Made by a program: the position numbers and the translations under genes
DNA from: Acanthornis magna
Taxonomy: Eukaryota > Chordata > Aves > Passeriformes > Acanthizidae
DNA: 64,000 nucleotides
Direction: 5' to 3'
Assembly (NCBI GenBank): GCA_036785705.1
Contig: JAWUZG010000001.1
Location: forward strand, 9,114,001-9,178,000
Notes under the pieces: model-generated
What the model was told of the DNA's origin: nothing
What the model saw: only the letters and a program-made list of their open reading frames with translations
The model's database searches: none
In this document: positions 13,166 through 23,800 of the stretch, piece after piece
How positions within the stretch are numbered: the stretch's first letter is position 1
Layout of the letters: each line of letters starts with the position of its first letter

Positions 13166-15129
13166 ATAAACCAGTGCATACTTTTTAAAATACAGAGCTT
13201 TGCAGGAATAAGTACCTCTGTTTAGAGAAAATACAATACCCAAGGAATTAAGAGATTTCTACATGTCTTATTCAACTGCAGAGTAAAGAATGTCACCGTG
13301 AAGTCCATATTCTTTGCTTTGCAAGGCACAGAAACAGTACACCCACACAGGAAAGAAATGCTGCAACAGCAGTATATCAAAATAAAAGAAGTGCTACATA
13401 CAGACAGGAAGAATTTTATTATTATGTACTCCACCTCACCTTTCTAAAGGGTATCTGAAAAGTATTTTCACTTTACAATGACTCTACACAATGAAATTAA
13501 TTAAGAATGATATGCATACTTCCTCCTCAAATTCCAAAGCTACTTTTTCTGGATATCAGGTTAAGTGCATAAATAAAATAAATGGACACACACTGTATTT
13601 ATACATTAAATAGCCATTTACAACTAAAGGCTACAGTAAAAGTTTTTTGTTTCCCAACTCAGGAGATACCTTCTCATAATGACTGCTGTGATTTCCTAAG
13701 CAGTTAATACAGGAATGCAAATTCCCAGATTACACCATCCTGATTTCAGAAATTTAATCAGATCTTTGCCTCCACTGCAAAAAGGTAGATCAACAGCATA
13801 GAGAATGAGACAAGTGGGAAGTGCTATATAGTGGATGGACTACATGCAATGCGGCTGCCACTTGAGAAATGTGCACCTTGAAGCCCATGCAGGAGCTCAA
13901 ACAAGCAAGTCCATTTCCGCACTGAAAGAGGAGAGCTGTACAACCCTGTCAGATGCCAAAAGCTGCAGCTGCTTTGCATCAGTTTTCCAGATGGTAACTC
14001 ACATTAGTAGTCAGTCATAGATTACGTTCAAAGTATTCTGCCTCTCTCTCCTCAGTTTGATTTAAGGGCTGTCACTGCACATGAGGCAAAATATTTACAG
14101 ATTACTGCTAAGGGACACCATCAATACGGGTAACACCAACAGCAGTGTAACTGAAAGGAAGGGGGGATCAGTCACCATCTCTTCCATCAGCACTCTCCTC
14201 ACTTTAAACAAACACCCATAAAAATAAAACCTCAAGAAGCCATGTTTAACTGGTTATGCAGGTACATGAAGTACATTTAACACCACCATGTTAAAAGCAT
14301 TGACACCTGCACTTACTAAGTCCTATAATGTAAACTGGAGAGCAGGTTTCTCAAATTAATGAACATGGAAAAACCCACACAGTATTTCCAAGACACAAAA
14401 AAATCCTCATAAAATAGATTTCACATTCCACCAACCAGGAATATCTGGCTGACACCCCTTGAAGTAATTTAAGTTTAAAATCCGAGATATGACTAAAGAA
14501 ATCCCCTTATCAGGCAACAACACTTCCCCAAGCTCTTCAGTGAATGGAAAGGAAGACAGATCCCTTTCAGAATTAAAACACTTCCAAAAAATTGAAATAT
14601 AATCTTTACTGTTCCCAGTTCCTTTAAGCTTCACACTTCCAAGGAGACCTTCTATATACGGAACTGAATGAGCCAAGTTTAAGCTCAAGCACTGGGAAAT
14701 TGCATCAGAAATCAGTAACAGAGAATGTGACAGTTGCAAACATGGTTTCTACAAGAGATTTCAGATCAACTGTTTCAGCCTCCTGACCTTGTGTCAACTA
14801 AGAAAAATTATTTGGTATTCGAAAATCAGAGTAAGTTTCTGCTGCGTAAATCACACACAAAGCTGCATTCTGGGGTACAGGAGGGGCTTCTCCAGCTTAG
14901 AAAGATTTTGTTCTGCCTAGCAAAGCTTCAGGTTATCTTATTAAAAAGGGGCCAGGGTTCCTCAAGAAAAAGATGCACTGCTCTAAATTTATTCCAACAT
15001 TGCATACTTACATTCATTTCACTACCAGCTCTGAAAACTGAACTGCATGTAAATCTCAAACATCAAAAGAAATTTGAGAAGTCCCTCTTCCTCCTGAACA
15101 CCACACTTAAAACCCTGAACACTTTTTAG

Positions 15130-15970
15130 ACATTGCTGCTTACAGTAGAGTATCTAAACAGAAATATATTAAAGAATTCAGAAAAGAGGGATCAAGAGGC
15201 CTCATAAGCATGAAAATGAGTCCTGAATTTAAAAAGTGCAGCAGAAAGGAGGGGGAAGTGAGTCCAGCCACATAGCACAAGAAAAAAAAAAAAAGAAAGG
15301 AAATAGAAGTTAACAGAAGGAGGAAATGTTTAGCAGAAGAAAAAAAAAAAAAAAAAAAAAAAAAAGACAACCTAAGAAGCAAGATGTATGGCCCCAGTTC
15401 CAAAGAAGGGAAAAAGAAGATCCCAAACTTCCTCCAACCTACTTGGGCAACTACATGAGAGACAATGAAATGAGCATCCCACTGGATGCAAACCAAGTAT
15501 TAACAGTGAAAAGTATAACTTCTTGAAAGCTAAAATCCCAGAAAGGTCACACAATACAAGGCAACAGTTACCAGAAGAATCATCGCTAAATGCTCATCTG
15601 AAATCTAATCTTATCTAACCTTCAAAGACAGCAGGAGAAAGAAGGGGGGCGGGGGCAAAAGAGGGAGAGTTAAAAAAAAATAGACTAATATTAAAAACAA
15701 GAGCTACAGCACCATATTCAGCTTTCCTGCTCATATGGGGAATCCCCAGCTGCAAGTTAAAAGATGTCAGCCTCATTTTGCAAATGCTTGCACGCTGAGG
15801 CAATCTTATCAGCAAATGGACCATTGAAGAAAAAAAAAAGGCGGGGGGGGGGGGGAGAGGGAAAGAGAAATTGTACACAGAAATGGCTAGAAAAACAGAA
15901 ACACCACTGGATTACACCTTACAGCAAGTACAAGGACCAAAACCAAAAGCTCTGGACAGGCGTCGTCTAA
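15130..15970. repeat. Purine-rich low-complexity tract with poly-A and poly-G runs
   Basis: The plus strand is strongly A/G-biased. It includes a run of 26 A (15340-15365), A-runs near 15281-15294 and 15670-15678, a GGGGGGCGGGGGC block near 15645 and a run of 13 G (15843-15855). The tract lies in RSBN1L intron 1, so the transcript would be pyrimidine-rich. No source element is recognised. Confidence 0.7.
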
Positions 15971-16679
15971 TGAAGTGGGGAGTGGCTGAGTTGAGCTTTG
16001 TACTGTTATGAAAACAATTCCAACTATGAACTGCTAGAGCAGAATACCAGTTAACTAACTGAATCAGCAGAGTCATAGCCTGGACAGCAATCACTTTGGT
16101 CAGATTGACACCACGTTTCAAAAACAAAAACATTGCACAACTTTAGTTCCACTATCACAATGTACTTGACAAGTGAAATTTAAGCTTATTTTAAACAGCC
16201 TAAACCTCCTTATCTGCAGGATAAATCATGCAGCCGGCAGAAGGTTCTTTCAGGTTCTCTGCATGGTAGATCATCACAGAAGGGTTCACTGAACTTCATT
16301 CATGTAATGGAATCACAAGCTGTAAAGGCTGGTTATGACTCTGCAACTTAAAGCTCTTTGGAATTAATAAAAAGACCAGAGAAGATTTTAACAAAGACTC
16401 GAAAAAATTAAAAAAAATTTTAAAAGCTTTAAACACACCATCCACCTTGGCTATTACAAAGCTTAACATCTCCCTATCACTTAGGAAAGAAGGGTGCCTC
16501 AGAACTACGCTTTCTTATTAATCACTACTGCAAGTGACGGACAAACATCAGCTTCTGTCATCAGCTTTTCTGAATAAAGGATGAAAAATCTCACCATTTC
16601 CTTCTCCATGTCAATATCCCTTATCATCATTACAGTAATTAAACTAAAATTAGGAAAATGTAATTGGTACTACTCTCAT

Positions 16680-17880
16680 GGCCAGATCTCACATTCGTTC
16701 ACTGCACACCACTGCACAGCCTGATTCCCTGTATTATCTTGTCCATACCACAGTCACAGCATCTCGTGAGACAAATTTTGCCATTCTTCGCCTGATTCCC
16801 CTAGCTTTGCTCCTCATTTTCTCTAGTACTGAGATCTGTGCAGGCCCTCTTCTCCTCACACCCTAAGAGCTCTGCCTAGCAGAGCACACAGCTCACTGAC
16901 CAGAAACACAACTCCTCCCCATTCACAGGCATTGGCACCCTTATCAGTACAAAGCCTTATCAGTACAAATACGACTGGGAATTCCACTCCATCCCATGTA
17001 CCCACCTGCAATGCATCTCCATCTTGGCTGCAAAAAGGAGGATGGACTTTTTCCATTTTCAGAGCCTCAAAACAACCAAGTAACTCCCAACCATTCCACC
17101 TGCTTATCTCTTAGTATTTCTGCCTCTACCCCCCTAGTCTCCCCATTGGCACAATTTTCCTTCTGGCAGGTGCAACACTGGTATGTATATGAGTTTTGAA
17201 CGCTGTGAGAGAAAAACTATCAATACCATCAATTCCACATTGCTGCTCCTTTTCCACTGCACCAGAAGGAAAAAGGCTGTCTAACTGCAGACTCCAGAAC
17301 AGAAGGCTGCACTTGCCTGCATGAGGTCGACTTTTAGAGTGAACTGATAACAGCTTCTACAAACTCACCTCATTACACCTAAAGGAGCGTATTTTATTCC
17401 TGCTTCCCCGCCCCTCATATATTCTGTGTGTGCAAGCCTTTCAGCTTTTTACAATTACCCCAAATCCTCTAAATTCACTGAAGCCCTACCTGCAGGCTGC
17501 TTCAAATTTTAATTCTCCTTCTTACCTATCTTTGCCTAACCTTCCTGGCCTTTTTTACAGAACCTAAGTACCTTTTGCCCCAAAACAAGACCAGAATCAT
17601 GTCCATACTGCTTTTGCCTGTTATTTTCCTTTCATGTCAGTATTTCAAATTCATTCCACGTTGACTCATTATATGCTGCAAGCACAGACCCTCTGGTATC
17701 TTTTTCCAGTCTGTGCCGTAGCTTCAGCACTCCCAATCCACAAGTCCTGACTATTCCACCCACCCACCATTCTTAGCTTTCCTCTGTACTTAGGATTCTA
17801 CGTGCCTGCCCCCCAGCCATTCTTTTCTCCCTGCATCATAACTGCATTTTTCCTTTTCCTTTCTGCAAAGTAAATTATTC
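16680..17880. other. Pyrimidine-rich unassigned stretch of intron 1
   Basis: About 1.2 kb of C/T-rich plus-strand sequence with few long A-runs, unlike the AT-rich DNA on either side. Short open frames occur on both strands but show no recognisable domain. It could be an ancient, decayed repeat. I cannot name it. Confidence 0.3.
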
Positions 17881-19793
17881 ACAGGATTAACAGCACAAAC
17901 CTGTTCTTTAATCTACAGTCAAATACTGAACCACTTTTGAAAGGCTGGCGGCTCTCAGCAGAAGACTCAGTGCATCCTTCACTTTCTCACAGCCTTCTCT
18001 GCAAAAATATACAGTTCAATTAAAATAAAGTTCTTCTTCTATATAGGAAATTATGCCACAAAATTTTCGCTTTAGAAGCTACTTCCTCTAAACAGAAATC
18101 TGTAGACTCAGATGCCAAATAGACATCATTTACTTTTGAAAATTTTTGCACGTACATAGGTTTTCAAGGAATAAATGTAACGTAAAAAGAACTGAGCACC
18201 CAGCAACCAAAAAAAATAAAGAATTTGTGCCTGTGAATATGTAAGCTCTGAGAAAAGTATCTTTTCCAGATACAAGGTGCAGAATCCCCTCTTTAAAGAC
18301 GAATCACATGAATTATTCAGTAAACACTACCAGCATCAATTTCTTTCACCAATGTGAAAGAATATTGCAACTTATTATTATAATATTGTTCCAAGATTTA
18401 CTAACATGACTCTTTAACACTGGTAGGACACTATGGCAATCTGAGCAAATATGGTTATTAATTACATAGCTTTGCCAGAAGGATACTGGGTGAGCTTCTT
18501 ATCAGCTATCCTTGAAGACTAAGAAGACTTCACCAACATCAAATGGGTCCTGAGCACCATTTTTGAAGACTTTTTCCAAGTCACCTTTTGGACAGGAATA
18601 AGGCGGGGGGGGGGGGAAGAAAAGCCCTAATATGGAACACTTGAAAGCACTGAAATTACATACTTAAAATCCACTTGTACACCACAAATCGAGATCCAAG
18701 TAAATTAAAAAAACCCTCAATGGTAAGTGAATCATAGACTAAGATACTCATGGAAATTACTGGAAAATGAAGTAAGGCAGACAGACAACATAATCAATAG
18801 ACAAAAAGGCATACTAATATTTCTCTACAAGCTTGGCTGATCATATAATTACAGGTATAGGCCACAATCAAAGTAACCTAAATTTACACAACGGGTATAA
18901 TTTATCTTTCCTTTAAAATAAAGGAAACTTCATTAAACTAGGTAATGGAATGCATGTTTCAAATTCTTCATATTTCAATGTAAATATAAAAGCATCAACA
19001 TCTGGTTTAAGGTCACTGGAGACTGGGAAAGGACACACTGGAAATAAAAGCATGTATTCTTGTACTGTCTTCATATATTCATGTATTGTCTTTTACTTCC
19101 CAAGATTTACTGTTGATCACAGCAGGAATCCAAGCAAGACTCTCGCCTGACATCTCGTCCTACCTCGTATGGCCATTTTTTCCAGCCCCACTAATGAACT
19201 AAGCCAGCACTCCTCCCCTCATCCTGAAGGCCTCGAGCATTCCTTGGGAGATGTGATCTTCAAGAAATAAAGAAAGCCTGAAGCAGCAACCACATGAGAT
19301 TTCAAAAGTCTAAGTATCTAAATTTTAACTGCATACTCTCTAGTACTCAATGACTTAGCCTGTAAAAAATTAATAGCCTAAGAAACGAGATCATTCACGA
19401 TTTGATTTATAAATTAAGGTGATTTTTTGCAACGTGTTCTCCGTTTTTCCCCAATTCAGTTTTGTTCGCACATTTCTAATAAATTACTCGGCATCCTCAT
19501 TTCCCTAATAGGTAAGAAAACCTAAGGCCTCTGGCAGCTTCTGGCTGACGCCATCGCTAATTCCACACCCCCTTTTTTGACAGGATTGACGGCGGACTGA
19601 GCCGCCGCTGCCTTCCCCACGAACTAACACAAGGCCAGCAGTGTGTGAGCAGGTCCAGCAGAGCCCGCAGCCCCCGGCCCGGGTCACAGGCACCTCCCGC
19701 TGCCGCCGGCAGCTCCACCGAGCCCCGTGCGCTCGCCGCCCCCCGCAGCCCTCCCTTCCCGCCCCCCGCTGCCGGCGCTGCCCCGCCGCTCAC

Positions 19794-20385
19794 CTTTCGG
19801 GAACAGCAGCTTCACCTCCCCGTTCTCCTCCCGGCTCAGGGCCCCGCCGCCATCTCCCGCCGCCGCCACCACGGGCAGCGCCCCGTGCTTCCTCCTCTCC
19901 TTGTCCCGCTTTTCCTTGGGTCTCTTGGGCTTGACGCTGCCGCCGCTGCCGCCTCCCGCCTCGGCCGCCAGCGCCAGGCGGTGCCGGTGGTGGCGGTGCT
20001 GGTGCTGCGGGTGGGACGACGAGGGGGAGGCGGACGGCGGCAGCAGCACCGCGGGCGGCAGCAGCTTCCGGGACAGCGGGGAAGGGAACGCGAAGCCCCC
20101 CGCGCCCGCCGAGGGGCCCGAGGGCAGCGTGGCGAAGCCCCACGGCGTGGGGCCGCTGTAGCTCGACACGACCGCGGGCAGCGGCTGCTTGGCGCTCCCG
20201 CCACCGCCGCCCCCTTCACCGTTGACGCGCTTAGCGCCCTTCAGGCTCCGCTCCTCGGCTCCCTTCACCTTCTTGGCGGCCGGCTGGGATCCGCGAGAAC
20301 CTTTCGCGTCCGGGACCGCCCTGGTGCCGAGCGGCTCCTGCTCGGGAGGCGCCGCGCCACGACCCGGACTGGGCGGCTCCGCCAT
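19794..20385 (-). CDS. RSBN1L: RSBN1L coding exon 1 (round spermatid basic protein 1-like, N-terminus)
   Basis: The start codon is at 20383-20385 in an excellent Kozak context (AAGATGGCGG). The exon encodes 197 residues and ends one base into the next codon at a GTGAGC donor. The protein begins MAEPPSP, as in mammalian RSBN1L, and has an AAKKVKG..KRVNGEGG basic/glycine segment at about residues 37-60. A serine/proline-rich stretch containing SRKLLPPAVLLPP follows, then a histidine-rich segment (HPQHQHRHHRHR) near 125-136. After these come PKRPKEKRDKERRKHG near 153-168 and SREENGEVKLLFPK at the end. All of this is disordered and basic, as expected for a nuclear RSBN1-family protein. RSBN1 homologues are linked to H4K20me2 demethylation through a C-terminal JmjC-like region not in this window. 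Long open frames on the opposite strand are GC-rich shadows. Confidence 0.93.
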
Positions 20386-20600
20386 CTTGGGCTCCGGCGT
20401 CTATTTACTCTCGGCTCGCCCCAACCGACAGCGCCGGGGGGCGGGGCAGCGCTCTCGCCTCTCCCAATGGGCAGGGGCTGTGCCCGACAGACAGCGAGAG
20501 CGACCAATCGCGGGGCGGGGAGGGGGGCGGGCTCTCAGGGGATTGGGGGCGGTGGCTCGGCCGAGTGCGCAGGGCGCGCGGGGGCGGGGGCGCTGTCGGG
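20386..20600 (-). promoter_or_regulatory. RSBN1L: RSBN1L core promoter and 5' UTR region
   Basis: Directly upstream of the start codon there are three CCAAT boxes: CCAAT on the plus strand at 20464-20468 and 20504-20508, and ATTGG at 20542-20546 (CCAAT on the gene strand). Several GGGGCGGG Sp1-type GC boxes lie near 20441, 20513, 20526 and 20580. No convincing TATA box is present. The boxes lie about 80-160 bp upstream of the ATG, the usual distance for NF-Y-driven CpG-island promoters. The transcription start itself cannot be fixed from sequence. Confidence 0.7.
20512..20531 (+). promoter_or_regulatory. G-quadruplex-type G-run cluster
   Basis: Four G-runs (GGGG, GGGG, GGGGGG, GGG) separated by single bases satisfy the usual G-quadruplex pattern. 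They lie between the second and third CCAAT boxes, on the template strand for RSBN1L. Confidence 0.5.
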
Positions 20601-20695
20601 GCGGGCGCGGGAGCGGGAGAAGGGACGGGAGCGGGGACGGCCTGAGGGGACGTGACGGGAGCGCGCCGGGGACCGGAGCGGGGGTGAGGCGGCGC

Positions 20696-20852
20696 TCCTG
20701 AGAACGGCGTTTGTTTGGGGATAAGGAAGGTTTGGATTAGTGCCCACCTCGGGGGTTTCGTTAATGCCTCAGGTTTTGGGCTTCCCCGCTCTGGGGCGGC
20801 TGTTCCTGGGAAAGGCGTTTGTTTGGGAAGAAGGAAGGTCTGGGCTAGCGCC
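20696..20852. repeat. Two-copy diverged duplication, period 108 bp
   Basis: Positions 20696-20744 and 20804-20852 align without gaps over 49 bases with 8 mismatches (about 84% identity). The shared core is GGCGTTTGTTTGGG followed by AAGGAAGGT. The 59 bases between the copies are not obviously duplicated. The pair lies in the CpG island about 310-470 bp upstream of the RSBN1L start codon. Confidence 0.75.
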
Positions 20853-23800
20853 GTTCCCGGTGGATGTACCCCCCCGGAGGCGATGCACCGGTCCCTCGGG
20901 GTGTCCCGGGGCCGGGGCCGTTGTTCGATTCTGTAAAGGGCCGAACCCGAGTTTTTCACGCTCTCCCGCCTCCTCAAAGGGAGTCAGATAAAGCCTGGAA
21001 GCTCTGGAGGGCCTGATGGGAGGAAGGCAGAGGCTGCGGCGGCCAGCGGCTGTGCGAGGTGCCGGTGCCATCCCGCCGGCACAGTCGGGTGTCTGTCACC
21101 AGCGGGATCATCGAGCGCCGTGCCCCAGGAAAGAGATCTGAGCTCAGTGTCCCAAATAGGAGCCCCCAGCCGTGCCTTTGGCGTCTAAAGCTGCCACAGC
21201 TGCTGTTCAGGAGCAGGCTGGAATTCCCCCAGGTCCTGGTGTCAGCAGGAAGCGCCGCGGAAATGAGCAGAAGTTTCCTGGAGGGTTCGCATTGCCGCGC
21301 TCCTGCTCTGGTCCGTCACACCTGAGGTCTCCTGGTTGCGGCGGGAAGAACAGAGTCGCTGCCACATTAAACAACCTGGCAGATGGTTCTCGGATCAGAT
21401 TGCTCTGAGAAGTTCTGTGCATGATGTATCAGCAGGCAAACAAGGTTTTAAGTTTAGGTTTTTTTTGCTCCACAAACCATTTTCATTTGTGCTGCCACTG
21501 ATCAGCCTCAAAATAAGCTCCTAGCACTTGAACTATCTCCTTCTTTGTTTCATTTTATTTGGAAATTGTAAACCAGGCTGAATGCAGTTCAATGTTGTTT
21601 TCAACAGTAGCAAAGAATAAATTTTCTGTATCCAGACAACTCTGCTTTTTTCTCAGATGATTCAAGTTCCACTGCTGTGAGATTGAATCCTCAAACTCTA
21701 TTTCTGGGCCTGATGGGGAAAATGGCATCTGCTTCAAAGGAAGAACATTTCACAGCAGGTATTTGAGCAAACTCAACTCACATCCAGTCCAGACTGAAAT
21801 CCAGGTACAAATCTATCCATATATACACAGGCTGGTAAACTAGAGTAGGCCTGTGAATATGAAGGTCACCTTCAGCTCCCTCAGAAATGTTTTATTTGTA
21901 TTATTGGGTGAGAAAAACCTGTGTCTTTTAATAGACACATCTCTTTTCCAAGTTAAGTACAGGTGACCCATCCACCTTAGTCAAAATCAGTGATTTTTGT
22001 CTCACTAATGTTACAGGTGCCACAATATGCACACAAGGCCATTGGAACCCTATATAATGGATGGATACATTCTGTAATGGAAACTGGGTTGTGGTGACTC
22101 TAGAGCAAGAATTTGAGGCACCTCATGGCACTGTCTCTACTTCACAGGCTTTACAACCAAGTTCATCTTACTTCTATGCTGGTTATTGATCCCAAATCAA
22201 CAGTGTATTAAGTTCACTCAAACTTCGAATAAGTCACAACCATATTTTCACCTCTCGCTTTTGGGGGCTTTGAGAAACAGAAGAGCAGCATTTCTTTGTT
22301 CTTTAACTAGAGTAAATCCTAGGGCTTGGTTTTTTTTCAAGAAATTTGACCACAACCTCTGTGAAATGCCAAAGTCACCCAGGAGTACATCACTTTTCTG
22401 TGTACAGAAAGCTCAGCAAGATTTACTAGGCTAATGAGGCTGGATATCTTGATATGTGCATTTACATCAATGTTAATAATTAAGACAATTCATATTTCTG
22501 AACTTTATATTGGACATGCTTGTATGTCCAAAAAATGCATTGAATTATAATGCAACCCAGCAATATAGAAATAGATGTGGAGATAAAACTGGTGAAAGGA
22601 GAACTCATAGCCCAACACTAGGTTTAGAAATTGACAAATAAACTTACGAATGTGCAGCAAACTTTAACAGCTGACAGTATGCTGCTAAACTCAGGTCAAG
22701 CTGAAGTTGTATCCCGTGCTTTCTGAAGTAGCATATTGTGCTTGTAAGCATAAGCCAAGCTTTTATTAGTGAATTCTTCGTAAAATTCAGCTGGAGCAAG
22801 ATGACAGAGTACCTATTACATGTAATTGTTGCTTGTTGGAAAGCAGTGTGACTAATGTTTGGAGGTTTGTTGCTACTATCTCATACTCATTTGTCAGCAG
22901 AGGAAATTGCAGGGTGCTGGAAATTCAGAAGCTGGCTCTTTTTCAGCTCCCACAGTTGTGCTGCTGTATGGGCGTTAGAGGGAGGGGTGTTGTCCCTGTC
23001 CCTTGTTTTGTCACCAATCACACAATACATTAAAGTGTTCCACCATACCTATGGTGAGCACACATTCCAGAGTATTAAAACCAGAGTGTCTTTTTACTCT
23101 AATTAAACCTCTGGCTGCTGCACATGCACCCCAGGCAGACACTCCTGAATGAGAGACAAGATGAGAAACACCAAAACTGCTTCGGAATAAAGAGTGTCTT
23201 TGACAAAAAGGAGGTAAATGCAAGCAGTATACCTTGTGTAAAATACAAGATTAGAATCACAAATTTGTTTGATGTTAATCGAAAAGAGTGAAATATATGT
23301 GCATATAATGAAATTATACAATCTTGAGAAACACCGTCAAAACACTCCCCCAAACCAAACTATTACAGCGAAATACAGTATCTTGTGTCATATCTTCACC
23401 CCCCTGCAGTGGCTGCACAGAGCTGTATGAACTGGGAGAGCCTTTGTGGGGATCAGTCCTTGGGGGGTGTTGGCAGCACCCCACACACAGAGACCGGAGA
23501 GCTCATCTCTTTCAGCAGAAGTCTTTAAACTGATTATGGAAATTATATCAATGGGCTTTTGTCTATAATTTTATATTGGGAAATCTATGACGACTTTCTA
23601 GACCATGGAAACTGACATGAGACAAAACCACAACAGCAAAGATGCTGGGCACAAAGCAGTCCAGTATCCAACATGCATTAAGAATAAGCTTCCCATGTTA
23701 TTAGCCTGCTTATTGCAAATGCATAGCCATTTTAATTAGGATAATCATGAACTGCTGATATAAATGGCTATTAATCAAAACATACATTTAAATGAGTTAG

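Larger units (their letters stand above)
9600..19793 (-). other. RSBN1L: RSBN1L intron 1
   Basis: This 10.2-kb intron separates the two coding exons seen here. It contains an ERV-derived interspersed repeat at about 12757-13165, a purine-rich tract at about 15130-15970, G-runs of 12-13 bases at 15843-15855 and about 18605-18616, and a pyrimidine-rich tract at about 16680-17880. The first few hundred bases downstream of exon 1 (to about 19590) are still part of the CpG island. The longest open frames are short or lie in the repeat, and no coding exon is apparent. Confidence 0.8.
19590..21345. promoter_or_regulatory. CpG island spanning RSBN1L exon 1 and upstream
   Basis: Base composition changes sharply from AT-rich to GC-rich with very frequent CpG at about 19590 and returns to AT-rich near 21345. 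The island covers all of RSBN1L exon 1, its 5' flank and about 950 bp further upstream. That extent is typical of a housekeeping promoter and leaves room for divergent transcription. Boundaries were judged by eye. Confidence 0.85.

Noticed and set aside
12660..13169. 169-codon plus-strand open frame
   Set aside because: It lies almost wholly inside the ERV-type repeat and its composition follows the repeat's internal pattern. No retroviral protein motif is visible.
19645..20655. 336-codon plus-strand open frame across the CpG island
   Set aside because: It is arginine-, alanine- and proline-rich shadow coding opposite RSBN1L exon 1 and its promoter. GC-rich DNA has few stop codons, and no domain is recognisable. 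The minus-strand frame has the family match and splice site.
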